Source: an uncultured Clostridia bacterium (GTDB lineage Bacteria; Bacillota; Clostridia; Oscillospirales; Acutalibacteraceae). Taken from it: a stretch of 64,000 nt of DNA. Location of the stretch: NCBI GenBank assembly GCA_937892525.1, contig CALAEV010000024.1:119819-183818 (forward strand), written 5' to 3'. How positions within the stretch are numbered: position 1 is the first letter of the stretch; every line of letters starts with the position of its first letter. A program made the translations under genes and the position numbers. Below are positions 1-8,417 of the stretch, one piece after another. The notes under the pieces were generated by a model that did not search any database, had not been told where the DNA came from, and was given only the letters and a program-made list of their open reading frames with translations.

Positions 1-986
1 TCAGCAGAGTATTCTGTACCAAATCTGTCAGGGACACTATGTAACACGCTTGGGAATATTGGACCAAAGCCAATACCGATAAGAAGCAGACCAAAGAAAG
101 AAATCTCGCCTAATGGTAAAGCCAATAAAATCATACCTACACCCGAAACAGCAATACCACCACGAATCATTGTGTTGTCAGATGTTTTTATTGAAATAAA
201 GCCGGAAATTATTCGTCCTATCATTATTCCACAAAAATACAATGAAATCCATTTTGCAGCCTCATCTGGCTGTAAAGCATAAACATTTACAAGGTATGAT
301 GCACCCCAAGTACCAATTGTAAATTCCATACTGCAATAAAGCCCTTGTGAAAGTATGCTTGTTGCGACACCTTTGATTTTTAATATTTCAATAAGACTTT
401 TTTGTTGTTCTGTTGAGTCCTCTTGCGAAAAGTTTTCTTTAACGATTTTCCATTTATTAAGCGTTAAAGCGATAATTATGCCGATTGATAACTGCAAAAG
501 TGCTACTACACGATAGCCATTTCTCCAAGAGCCTGTATCTGTTGATAAAAATGCCGACATAATAAGAGGGCTTACCGTGACACCTACGCCCCAACAAGCG
601 TGTAGCCAGTTCATATGTTGTGATTTATAGTGAAGTGATACGAAATTATTAAGTGCTGTATCAATAACACCTGCCCCATAGCCCAAAACAACTGCACCAA
701 GCATCATTATAACAATATTAGGCGCAAAGCTCATAATAAACAGACCTACAACCGTAAGCATTGTTGAAATAAGTGTAACTTTACCAGTGCCAAATTTTCT
801 TATAAGCTTACCTGAAATAAAACTGACGCCCCCTGTACAAGCACCTGTTATAATACCATAAAAAGACGCAAAGCTTTCATTTATTCCATAATCAAGATGT
901 ATTACAGGCCACGAAGCGCCAAACAAAGAGTCTGGCAACCCTAAAGAAATAAACACTATATAAATTACTACAAGTAGCAGAGTCAT
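1..986 (-). CDS. MFS transporter, C-terminus cut by window edge
   Basis: Multi-pass membrane protein of the major facilitator superfamily; about 328 residues are visible and the rest lies beyond base 1. It begins at ATG 986 after a GAGGTG ribosome binding site. The N-terminus carries the motif LGLPDSLFGASWP, and hydrophobic helices alternate with short basic loops such as GKLIRKFGTG, the MFS loop 2-3 signature. It is a clear paralogue of the MFS gene at 19759-20934, which has GLGIPDSLFGTAWP at the same place and the same HxxxGVGVTxSPxxMS stretch. The substrate cannot be read from sequence; relatives are usually annotated as sugar or drug permeases. It faces away from the FliB-family gene, so the 160-bp AT-rich gap to the right holds both promoters. 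Confidence 0.9.
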   Translation of the reverse strand, partial: MTLLLVVIYIVFISLGLPDSLFGASWPVIHLDYGINESFASFYGIITGACTGGVSFISGKLIRKFGTGKVTLISTMLTVVGLFIMSFAPNIVIMMLGAVVLGYGAGVIDTALNNFVSLHYKSQHMNWLHACWGVGVTVSPLIMSAFLSTDTGSWRNGYRVVALLQLSIGIIIALTLNKWKIVKENFSQEDSTEQQKSLIEILKIKGVATSILSQGLYCSMEFTIGTWGASYLVNVYALQPDEAAKWISLYFCGIMIGRIISGFISIKTSDNTMIRGGIAVSGVGMILLALPLGEISFFGLLLIGIGFGPIFPSVLHSVPDRFGTEYSA

Positions 987-1147
987 AATGCACCTCAAAA
1001 AAGTTTTTATGTATTTTAACATAATCTTATTTTATAATCAATATCACAAAAAATATATAATAATATATACAAAAATGTCAACATTCCACGTTGAATTAAC
1101 AATCAATATATTCTATAATAGTTACATTACAATTATGGAGAAATAAT

Positions 1148-2068
1148 ATGAAAACTATTGTTCCAAATTATTATGAAAAGTTTCATTGTATTGCAGATAA
1201 ATGCAAGCACAGTTGTTGCATTGGTTGGGAAATTGATATTGACGAAACAACGCACGCGCAATACAAAAATATGAAAACGGACTTTGGCAAAAAACTAAAT
1301 GATAATATTGTTACAAATGATAATTGCGCTTATTTTAAACTGACGGAAAATGAGCGTTGCCCTTTTCTCAACGATAACAATTTATGTGAAATCATATTAA
1401 ATCTTGGTGAAAATTCACTTTGTCAGATTTGTAGTGACCACCCAAGATTCAAGAATTTTTATGGCGACAGAGTTGAAATAGGATTAGGTCTAACTTGTGA
1501 AGAAGTTGCTAGAATCGTTGTTAATAAAACTACAACTTTTGAACTTATTGAAATTGAAAGAAATCAAGAAATCGGCGATATCTTTGATGATGAAGTCAAT
1601 TTTTTCAATATTAGAAATGACATTTTCAAAATTATCGAGTGTAGTGACAATTTTGAAGCAACGAGCGAAACCATACTTGATAAATTCAATATTAAAATGC
1701 CTGAAGTATCCATTTATGAATGGGCTAGCTTTTATCTTGGCCTTGAAAAACTTGATAATAATTGGACTACTATGTTAAACACATTAAAGACAATTAATGA
1801 TATTCCCTTTACCTTTTCTTATGATAAAGCACTTAAAAATCTATTAACTTACTTTGTTTACCGTCATCTTGGAGAGTCGATTTATGATGGCAATTTTAAT
1901 GGAAGATTATTATTTGCGATTATAAGTTGTAAAATGATTTCAGCATTATGCAAAATTGGTTATGACATTGAAAATGTAGCAAGAATGTACTCCTCTGAAA
2001 TTGAGTATTCTGAAGAAAATCTTAATATTCTTATTGATTTTATGCAAAGCAAAAGCCTTGAAGATTAA
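1148..2068 (+). CDS. FliB-family (flagellin lysine-N-methylase-like) cysteine-cluster protein
   Basis: 306-residue soluble protein matching the FliB family, which in Salmonella methylates flagellin lysines. Seen directly: the N-terminal cysteine cluster C14-x4-C19-x3-C23-C24 in HCIADKCKHSCCIGWEIDID, then CAYF, CPFL, CEI and CQICSDHPRF, a pattern expected to hold an iron-sulfur centre. The ATG at 1148 has a GGAG seven bases upstream. The protein is shorter than Salmonella FliB but similar to many stand-alone clostridial copies. No flagellar gene is present in this window, so the substrate may not be flagellin. The stop codon lies in the loop of the terminator hairpin that follows. Confidence 0.82.
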   Translation: MKTIVPNYYEKFHCIADKCKHSCCIGWEIDIDETTHAQYKNMKTDFGKKLNDNIVTNDNCAYFKLTENERCPFLNDNNLCEIILNLGENSLCQICSDHPRFKNFYGDRVEIGLGLTCEEVARIVVNKTTTFELIEIERNQEIGDIFDDEVNFFNIRNDIFKIIECSDNFEATSETILDKFNIKMPEVSIYEWASFYLGLEKLDNNWTTMLNTLKTINDIPFTFSYDKALKNLLTYFVYRHLGESIYDGNFNGRLLFAIISCKMISALCKIGYDIENVARMYSSEIEYSEENLNILIDFMQSKSLED

Positions 2069-2080
2069 CTTCAAGGCTTT
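2052..2080. terminator. Bidirectional terminator between FliB-like gene and subtilase
   Basis: A perfect 12-bp stem (2052-2063 with 2069-2080, core GCCTTGAAG/CTTCAAGGC) closes a 5-nt loop and has T-rich flanks on both strands. It lies between two convergent genes. The TAA of the rightward gene sits in the loop. Confidence 0.85.
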
Positions 2081-2083
2081 GTT

Positions 2084-5000
2084 TTATTGGTCTAAAACAG
2101 ATTTTAGAATTGCACGGGAATCAGCAATTGAAATCTTGCCATCACCGTTTATATCTGCAGCAAGCGTTTGAGTTTTATCTAACGTATAACTGCCTACAAC
2201 TGCTTTTAACGCAAGACGAGCATCAATAACGGAAATTTTACCATCAGCATTGATATCACACAAAATATACTTTAATTCTGCATTTGCAATTAAATCCTTA
2301 ATTTTCTCAACAAGTTCATTTAACGTGTCTTGTTCAGCTAAAGAGAACTGTGAAACATCTGTTTTGAACAATTCATCAACCTCATTAAATGCACCATCTT
2401 TGTAAAGGCTTTTGTCAATATTCTGATATGTTATATAAAGAGCGTTGTACTCGGTATAATCTGCATCTCTGTATTCAGGTGCATTTTCGATACATTTTGT
2501 TGTGATTGTATTCACATTTGTTCCGTCATTACTTGTAATTACACAGTAGTATGCAACCGCATTATCATTTCGGTCCGGTACATAATAATAACTTGTTGCG
2601 TCCTCAATAAGTGTGCCGCCTTCATTTGAAAATTCATCATTTTTGTACCATTGATATGTGCAATTAAATCCTATTGCATAAGCCCAAATATAACCTTTTT
2701 CAGTATCAACTTTGTCCTCAATATCATATGTGATAGCAGGAACTGAATAAAACTCTTTATTATTATCTGTCGCAAACTTTTCAGCATATGTCCCTGTATA
2801 ACCATACACCACAAATTCTGTTGAAGGTGCTGAAATTGTAATGTTGTTCAATGAACTTGGAAACATAACAGTCTTCAAGGAGTTCGGCAAACTGCTGATT
2901 TTTTCTATGCAATCAAACTTGAGAAATTCAATTGATGAACTTGCAAAAGCGTTTTTCACAACATCTTTAACTGAAGGCAAATATAACCATTTCAGTTCAG
3001 GACACTTATTGAAAGTATTACTATTTAAACTTTCAAGTAAAGGTAAAGATACAATTGATAACACAGAACAGTTTTGAAATACATATGTACCAGTTATAAC
3101 GACATTCGGCAAACTAACTTTTTGCAAGCAAGAATTATCGGCAAAAACATAATTACCGATTTTTTCGACCTTTTCTGCATCAATTGTTTTAATAACCGTA
3201 TTTCTAAATGCATTTGCTGCTATCTCAGTAGCTGAACTTATGTTAACAGTTTCTAATGAAGTGCAATTTCTAAAAGCACCAATTTCAATTTTTTCCACCA
3301 CAGGAATCAAGACAGTTTTAAGGCTACTGCAACTATTAAAAGCATTCATACCAATGGACATAGTCCTTGGGCAATCGACCTCAATTAGCCCTGAATTATT
3401 AAATGCATAATCACCGATTTTTTCAACATTTGTAAGGTCAATTTCTGTTAAGTTTTTGCAATCGGCAAAAGCTCTGTTACCAATTTCTTTCAGGTTCTTA
3501 AATGTAACTGTTGAAACTGAACTGTTCTCAAAAGCATTTGCACCAATTTGTTCAACACCATTACCACTAACAGTTTTTAGATGTGTGCAACCGTTAAAGG
3601 CATTACTATTAATTTTTTCTGCGGTATTCGGTAAAACAACCGTATGAATAAAGTTATTGCTTTCAAAAGCATCTGAAGCGATTCCCTTAACCGTTCTTCC
3701 TTTAATTTTTTCCGGTATAAACAAATCTGTTTCAGAACCGTAATAACCCGTAATATAACCTAAAATATTTATGTCATAATTATCTTCTTCTGAATCGATT
3801 ACCCTGTCATACTCTACCGTTACAATTGAGCTTGGTTTTTTACCTTTTCCAATCGCTATAGCAGAAACTTTTGTATCAACTGAAATTGTAATTGGCGAAG
3901 AATATTTAAAACTATCAAACCAGTTTACCTCATCCAAATCGCCTGTGCCGTACACAACATAATATATATCTGCACCTTTTTCAGGACAAGAAAGTGTTAA
4001 TTTAAAAGATTCGAAAAAACTACAACTATCAACACTAAAAACAGGGTCAGCAGTAGTCGGTTTTCCATCTAATAAATATTTTAAGAACAACAACCCTGCA
4101 CCGAAATGATTTTCGCCCTCATTTTCAAACATTGCAATTGCAAAATCTTTAATCATTTCTTCGCACTCTATTGCAGGCTTATCAGCAAACACAGTTTGTA
4201 CAATTGCAAGACCTGCTGTCACCTGTGGTGTTGCCATAGAAGTACCACTCATAGACAAATATGTATTGTTAAGATAACTACTTTCAATGTCTGTTCCTGT
4301 TGTTGCAATATCAATAGTGCCGTCATAATTGGAATAATCTGCCAAATTATCTTTCTTATCAGTTGCACTTACTGTAATTGCAGATTCAACGCAGGCAGGT
4401 GAAATATAGTGTTCGTCAAGGTCAAGACTTCTGTTTCCTGCAGCAACAACAACATTTATGTCGTTTGCCACGGCGTTATTAACGGCCTCGGTCATTCTCT
4501 TACTTTCACCGTCACCTGAAAGACTCATATTAATAACATCAACGCCATCTTCCACTGCCATATCAACAGCAAGAGCAATTGAACTTAAAGACCCATTACC
4601 ATATTTATTAAGAACTTTGTACGGTTTAATTTTTACGTTTTCTAATGTATTGTTTACAACAATTCCGGCAACATGTGTTCCGTGTCCATAATCATCTTCA
4701 ACACTATCGGCTTCTCCAGTTGAACTGACATTAGCACTACTTTCAACAAGTCTATCAGCCAATAACTCGTGGTCAGTATCAACACCGCTATCAAGAATGG
4801 CAACAAGTACATAGTCATCTGCTATCATGGTAGCTAACTTATCTTTAATATCTGAAAAGCCAATTTTATTAGACAACCATTCAATTGCTTCAGCAGTAAA
4901 CTCGTTATATTCTGTGCCTTCACCATCAGGATTTTCTAATCTAGACTCCAACGTTTCTTGAGTACTCATAATAATATCAGGTTCAACATATTCAATGTAG

Positions 5001-5416
5001 TCACAGTTCAAATAATACTTGTAAGCTGATTTTACAGCATTCTCCGTATCATATTGCAGAATGTAAAGGTCATTGTAGCCACTTACGCAATCTATTGCCC
5101 CATAATAATCAATAACTTTTTTTGATTTAACAATTAATCTTCTTGTTAAAAAAGCATCTTCAGACAGATTTTCAAATGTTTTGTCTGAAAAATCAACATT
5201 TCCACAAAACACATCCGCTTTTACAAAATCCTCATCATTTTCTATATCATTCATAATATTAAGATTACTATCGTTTTCACGTATCATCTCTGTTAAATTT
5301 TCAGCAAAGGAATTAAGTCCGTTATCTTTTGACGCATTTGCAAACGCAACAACGCCATCAGCAACAGACATAAATGCTATTATGAGAGAAATTATTAAGG
5401 ATAAAAACTTTCTCAT
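2084..5416 (-). CDS. Secreted S8 subtilisin-like protease with BspA-type LRRs and dockerin
   Basis: 1110-residue exported serine protease. The start is ATG 5416, five bases after GGAGTG; an upstream in-frame ATG at 5428 overlaps that binding site and is less likely. Order of parts: signal peptide (MRKFLSLIISLIIAFMSV...), pro-region, S8 catalytic domain (Asp209 in AILDSGVDTDH, His245 in YGHGTHVAG, Ser393 in SGTSMATP), a chitobiase/hexosaminidase C-terminal-like segment (ADIYYVVYGTGD), about ten BspA-like leucine-rich repeats (repeated 'IGxxAFxNCxxLxxV' pattern), and a C-terminal type I dockerin with two calcium-loop repeats (DINADGKISVIDAR and DINGDGKISIADSR). The dockerin would anchor the enzyme to a cohesin-bearing scaffold; no cohesin gene lies in this window. 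Likely role: extracellular protein breakdown or processing. Confidence 0.93.
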   Translation of the reverse strand: MRKFLSLIISLIIAFMSVADGVVAFANASKDNGLNSFAENLTEMIRENDSNLNIMNDIENDEDFVKADVFCGNVDFSDKTFENLSEDAFLTRRLIVKSKKVIDYYGAIDCVSGYNDLYILQYDTENAVKSAYKYYLNCDYIEYVEPDIIMSTQETLESRLENPDGEGTEYNEFTAEAIEWLSNKIGFSDIKDKLATMIADDYVLVAILDSGVDTDHELLADRLVESSANVSSTGEADSVEDDYGHGTHVAGIVVNNTLENVKIKPYKVLNKYGNGSLSSIALAVDMAVEDGVDVINMSLSGDGESKRMTEAVNNAVANDINVVVAAGNRSLDLDEHYISPACVESAITVSATDKKDNLADYSNYDGTIDIATTGTDIESSYLNNTYLSMSGTSMATPQVTAGLAIVQTVFADKPAIECEEMIKDFAIAMFENEGENHFGAGLLFLKYLLDGKPTTADPVFSVDSCSFFESFKLTLSCPEKGADIYYVVYGTGDLDEVNWFDSFKYSSPITISVDTKVSAIAIGKGKKPSSIVTVEYDRVIDSEEDNYDINILGYITGYYGSETDLFIPEKIKGRTVKGIASDAFESNNFIHTVVLPNTAEKINSNAFNGCTHLKTVSGNGVEQIGANAFENSSVSTVTFKNLKEIGNRAFADCKNLTEIDLTNVEKIGDYAFNNSGLIEVDCPRTMSIGMNAFNSCSSLKTVLIPVVEKIEIGAFRNCTSLETVNISSATEIAANAFRNTVIKTIDAEKVEKIGNYVFADNSCLQKVSLPNVVITGTYVFQNCSVLSIVSLPLLESLNSNTFNKCPELKWLYLPSVKDVVKNAFASSSIEFLKFDCIEKISSLPNSLKTVMFPSSLNNITISAPSTEFVVYGYTGTYAEKFATDNNKEFYSVPAITYDIEDKVDTEKGYIWAYAIGFNCTYQWYKNDEFSNEGGTLIEDATSYYYVPDRNDNAVAYYCVITSNDGTNVNTITTKCIENAPEYRDADYTEYNALYITYQNIDKSLYKDGAFNEVDELFKTDVSQFSLAEQDTLNELVEKIKDLIANAELKYILCDINADGKISVIDARLALKAVVGSYTLDKTQTLAADINGDGKISIADSRAILKSVLDQ

Positions 5417-5530
5417 ATTACACTCCACATATACTTAATAAACATTTTGTTTATTATAAAACATTGAGTTGCCGATTTCAATAGTTTTTGAGATATAGTA
5501 CACATATAATAAAAGGTGTCTATAAACGGG

Positions 5531-5567
5531 AATAATCCGTACATCATATTATGAAATACGGATTATT
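5531..5567. terminator. Hairpin, terminator-like on the + strand
   Basis: An 11-bp stem (AATAATCCGTA at 5531-5541 with TACGGATTATT at 5557-5567) is followed by TTTTTG on the + strand. It sits just past the stop of the leftward SH3/C39 gene, but a T tract is missing in that direction, so its role as terminator of that gene is uncertain. Confidence 0.45.
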
Positions 5568-5571
5568 TTTG

Positions 5572-6543
5572 TTAATAATAGAAATATTTATAGAATGTTG
5601 GGTATTCGTTTAGAAGGTGTTGAAGATTTGTTCTTTTGCTTGAACCAGGGTCATTGATTGTAAATCCAGAAGCAGTTAATGAACTACTTTCATTATAGCC
5701 TGTAATAACAACCCAATGCTGAGTACCTGATGATTTTTTTGCACCAAAAAGCACAGGCTTACCTTCTTTAAGTTTTTCATAAATTTTGCTTAAGTATCCA
5801 CTACTACTTGTAACTGCTTTAAAATGACTTGGCCAATACACATTACCGGTTGATGAATAACTTAACTTTTTTGACATAGTATCAGGATAAATCGTTGTGC
5901 CGGTACGATAAGATTCCATCATAGCAATTGCAGTTGTTACACAACCAATTTGCGCAATAGTTTTACCTGATGTGCCGATTTTCACATTAGCCCAACGAGA
6001 GTCGGTCTGTTTAAAGCTTGGCACACTCAATGAGATTTTTGGATAACTTGTTGATGTTGTATTTGTTGACAAGTACTGACTACTCACATATCCTGTTTTT
6101 GTACCGTTATAGAGAATTTTACTCCAACCGTTTGTATTTGAGAGAATAATTACTATCTCCCCTTTTGGCACGGAATCTTTTACAGCATAATTTGTGCCTG
6201 CACCACTTCTTACATTAAGTGAAGTTGATTGCGTTTTTACTGTTGCTGTTTTACCTGAATCAAGTTTGATGTAATCACTATGACAATAGCCATATTTACC
6301 ATCTGCATATTCAACATAATACCAATTACCTGATTTTGAAATTAGTGTTACATACGAGCCTTTTTCAAGAGTTTTAAGTATTGCACCACTTGTCGATGCA
6401 GATTTTCGTACGTTGAGCACTCCACTTGAAACAGACACCACACCTGCTTGTGAGGTAAGAGTTGCACCATAAGATTGGATTGGTATTACAATTACTGACA
6501 AAGCAATAATAAGTGTTAAAATCAATGATAATATTCTTTTCAT
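5572..6543 (-). CDS. Secreted SH3-domain / C39-like cysteine peptidase
   Basis: 323-residue exported protein. ATG 6543 follows AAAGGAGG with good spacing, so an in-frame upstream extension is rejected. A signal peptide (MKRILSLILTLIIALSVIVI) is followed by two bacterial SH3 domains with the VLNVRKSAST and SLNVRSGAGT signatures, then a C39_2-like papain-fold peptidase with Cys in QIGCVTTAIAMM, His in TQHWVVITGY and Asp in INDPGS. The SH3 domains probably bind the cell wall, and the peptidase cuts a peptide target outside the cell. Whether it acts on peptidoglycan, a leader peptide or another protein cannot be told. It stands alone, divergent from the GH43 gene. Confidence 0.88.
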   Translation of the reverse strand: MKRILSLILTLIIALSVIVIPIQSYGATLTSQAGVVSVSSGVLNVRKSASTSGAILKTLEKGSYVTLISKSGNWYYVEYADGKYGYCHSDYIKLDSGKTATVKTQSTSLNVRSGAGTNYAVKDSVPKGEIVIILSNTNGWSKILYNGTKTGYVSSQYLSTNTTSTSYPKISLSVPSFKQTDSRWANVKIGTSGKTIAQIGCVTTAIAMMESYRTGTTIYPDTMSKKLSYSSTGNVYWPSHFKAVTSSSGYLSKIYEKLKEGKPVLFGAKKSSGTQHWVVITGYNESSSLTASGFTINDPGSSKRTNLQHLLNEYPTFYKYFYY

Positions 6544-6575
6544 AAATTGCCTCCTTTTTGCATATATGCATACAC

Positions 6576-6604
6576 AGTATAACAAAGGCTTTTATTCTTG
6601 TTAA
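6576..6604 (-). promoter_or_regulatory. Promoter of the SH3/C39-like peptidase gene, with start-site palindrome
   Basis: TTAACA, 17 bp, TATACT on the minus strand, 33 bases before the ATG. The 12-bp palindrome TGCATATATGCA at 6559-6570 lies at the expected start site and could be an operator or chance AT palindrome. Confidence 0.55.
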
Positions 6605-6707
6605 TACTCCAAATCTTGTTAAGGAAATATGTGGTTTTTATCTTGAAATAATTACCATATCATTATATAATTCTATTATACTTTATTGTTTTGAAAGAGA
6701 CTTAAAA

Positions 6708-7655
6708 ATGCATTTATTGAAAGTTGATAAATCACATTATGTTGGACAAGCCGACCCATATATTCTTAAAAGTAACGGCAGATATTATATTTATGTTACA
6801 GGTCACGATGCAGTTTATGCTTATCATTCAGACAACCTTTTTGATGGTTGGGAATATTACGGCGTTGTTATGACAGTACCAAATCACGATTCATTCTGGG
6901 CACCAAGCGTTATAGAACTCGACGGCAAGTTTTATATGTACAATTCTATTGAGATTTACAACGATACACCTGATAAGGGTGGTCATAGAGGCGCTATGCA
7001 CGTATCAGTTGCTGACAACCCACTTGGACCATTTACTGATACAAAGCAGATTTTACATCCATTCTCAATTGACTCACACATTGTAAAAAATGAAGCAGGA
7101 CTTTTCCTTTTCTATTCTGCAAACAGATTTGAGGGCGAGCGAATCGGTACTTGCATTTACGTTGACAAGATGCTTGACCCATTTACACCTGCAGGAAATC
7201 CTGTTTTAGTTGTTGAGCCGACACTTGACGAAGATATTTATCGTAAAGACCGATACAAAAAAGGTCAGCATTGGCATACTATTGAGGGTGCTTTCTACTT
7301 CAAAGAGGGCGATTGGCATTATCTTATGTATTCAGGCAACTGCTTTGAACAACCTACATATTACATTGGTTATGCAAGAGCAAAAACTGACGAAACTGAC
7401 CTTACAAAGATTAAGTTTGAGAAATATCCTGATGACAATACATATCATCCTATACTTAAAGCAAACGAATTTGAAGAAGGCACAGGACATCACTCAATGA
7501 TTAAGGAAGACGGTCAATGGTATGCGATTTATCACGCTCGCGATTATGATGATGAACTTAACGCAAGTGCTTTTGATGCTAGAAATGCTAGAATCTGTAA
7601 AATCCACGTTAAAGACGGAATAATTACAGCAGAAAGATATAAGGACCATATATAA
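6708..7655 (+). CDS. Glycoside hydrolase family 43 (arabinosidase/xylosidase-type)
   Basis: 315-residue protein with no signal peptide, so probably cytoplasmic. The start is ATG 6708 after GAAAGAGAC; an in-frame upstream stretch back to 6558 overlaps the opposite gene's promoter and looks non-coding. The GH43 five-bladed propeller catalytic set is visible: Asp16 in QADPYIL (base), Asp122 in SIDSHIV (pKa modulator) and Glu193 in HTIEGAFYF (acid). Typical family aromatic motifs such as FWAPSVIELDGKFYMY are present. GH43 enzymes release L-arabinose or D-xylose from plant oligosaccharides. The arabinose isomerase, epimerase and kinase genes 2-6 kb downstream make arabino-oligosaccharides the likeliest substrate, by inference. 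Confidence 0.9.
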   Translation: MHLLKVDKSHYVGQADPYILKSNGRYYIYVTGHDAVYAYHSDNLFDGWEYYGVVMTVPNHDSFWAPSVIELDGKFYMYNSIEIYNDTPDKGGHRGAMHVSVADNPLGPFTDTKQILHPFSIDSHIVKNEAGLFLFYSANRFEGERIGTCIYVDKMLDPFTPAGNPVLVVEPTLDEDIYRKDRYKKGQHWHTIEGAFYFKEGDWHYLMYSGNCFEQPTYYIGYARAKTDETDLTKIKFEKYPDDNTYHPILKANEFEEGTGHHSMIKEDGQWYAIYHARDYDDELNASAFDARNARICKIHVKDGIITAERYKDHI

Positions 7656-7664
7656 AACAAAAAA

Positions 7665-7695
7665 GTCGTAGTCCAAACGGATTACGACTTAATTT
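7665..7695. terminator. Bidirectional terminator after GH43
   Basis: Inverted repeat AAGTCGTAGTCC / GGATTACGACTT around an AAAC loop, followed by AATTTTTTT on the + strand and preceded by an A run for the opposite strand. It serves the convergent GH43 and ATC-hydrolase-family genes. Confidence 0.8.
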
Positions 7696-7697
7696 TT

Positions 7698-8189
7698 TTA
7701 TTTATGATAACGTAAGGAACAAATGTCATCACCTTTTGCAATACATTTTGGTAAGTCAAGAACTGCGCCGTAAGCTTCGCCTATTCCGTGGTCACCACAC
7801 ATTGCAATATCGCAAAGAGTTGCGATTTCTTCATCTGTGCAACCTGCTTTCTGCCAAGCCTTTACAAGTGGGCAATAATGAAAATCAATAGAAAGTTTAT
7901 CATCAGTACTTTCAAGAATTTTCATTTCAAAAACCATTTGTGCAGGTTTAGTGAAAAGTGTTTTACGAAGTCCTACAAGACTATCCGTACCACCTTTTTT
8001 AATGTGATTTGCACCATGTGTTAACCCACAACGCTTAATTGCAGCACTACCGAAATCCCACCAGTCAAGACCACGTTTGCCTGCTTCATCGCAAAGAAGA
8101 TAAAGCCAGTATGCGCGATGTTCAAGTTGTTCACGAACCGCTACAATTATTGGGTTTTTGATTTTTGCATCATTTTTCACTTTACTCAT
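7698..8189 (-). CDS. L-2-amino-thiazoline-4-carboxylate hydrolase-family protein
   Basis: 163-residue soluble protein of the ATC-hydrolase family (Pfam ATC_hydrolase). Members are named for the enzyme that opens L-2-amino-thiazoline-4-carboxylate on the route to L-cysteine in Pseudomonas, but most clostridial copies are uncharacterised. The C-terminal signature is seen: FHYCPLVKAW, then ATLCDIAMCGDHGIGEAYG and CSLRYHK, with conserved Cys and His. ATG 8189 (MSKVKND) is preceded by AAGGCG. A longer reading to 8255 would run into the tRNA-Ser gene and is rejected. The gene follows tRNA-Ser by only 24 bases on the same strand and may share its transcript. Confidence 0.75.
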   Translation of the reverse strand: MSKVKNDAKIKNPIIVAVREQLEHRAYWLYLLCDEAGKRGLDWWDFGSAAIKRCGLTHGANHIKKGGTDSLVGLRKTLFTKPAQMVFEMKILESTDDKLSIDFHYCPLVKAWQKAGCTDEEIATLCDIAMCGDHGIGEAYGAVLDLPKCIAKGDDICSLRYHK

Positions 8190-8213
8190 TATGTACGCCT
8201 TCTTTGAAAAATT

Positions 8214-8305
8214 TGGCGGAGATGAAGAGATTTGAACTCTTGCGCCGCTATTCACGACCTACCGCATTTCGAGTGCGGACCCTTCAACCACTTGGGTACA
8301 TCTCC
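8214..8305 (-). tRNA. tRNA-Ser (anticodon CGA)
   Basis: 92 bases including an encoded CCA. The acceptor stem GGAGATG/CATCTCC, discriminator G, long variable arm typical of class II tRNAs, and T-arm GAGTTCAAATCTC are all present. The anticodon loop CTCGAAA between CCGCA and TGCGG gives anticodon CGA, reading UCG serine codons. Confidence 0.95.
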
Positions 8306-8417
8306 ATATTAACAGGAATATTTTATCACTCGTATTTTTCTTTGTCAATGATTGGTGTTTTATACTACTTGAAAAATCGAATTATAATGTTATAATATCT
8401 CAAAAGTGGTGATATGA

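Noticed and set aside
8165..8395. 76-codon rightward frame
   Set aside because: It covers tRNA-Ser and is antisense to the ATC-hydrolase start.
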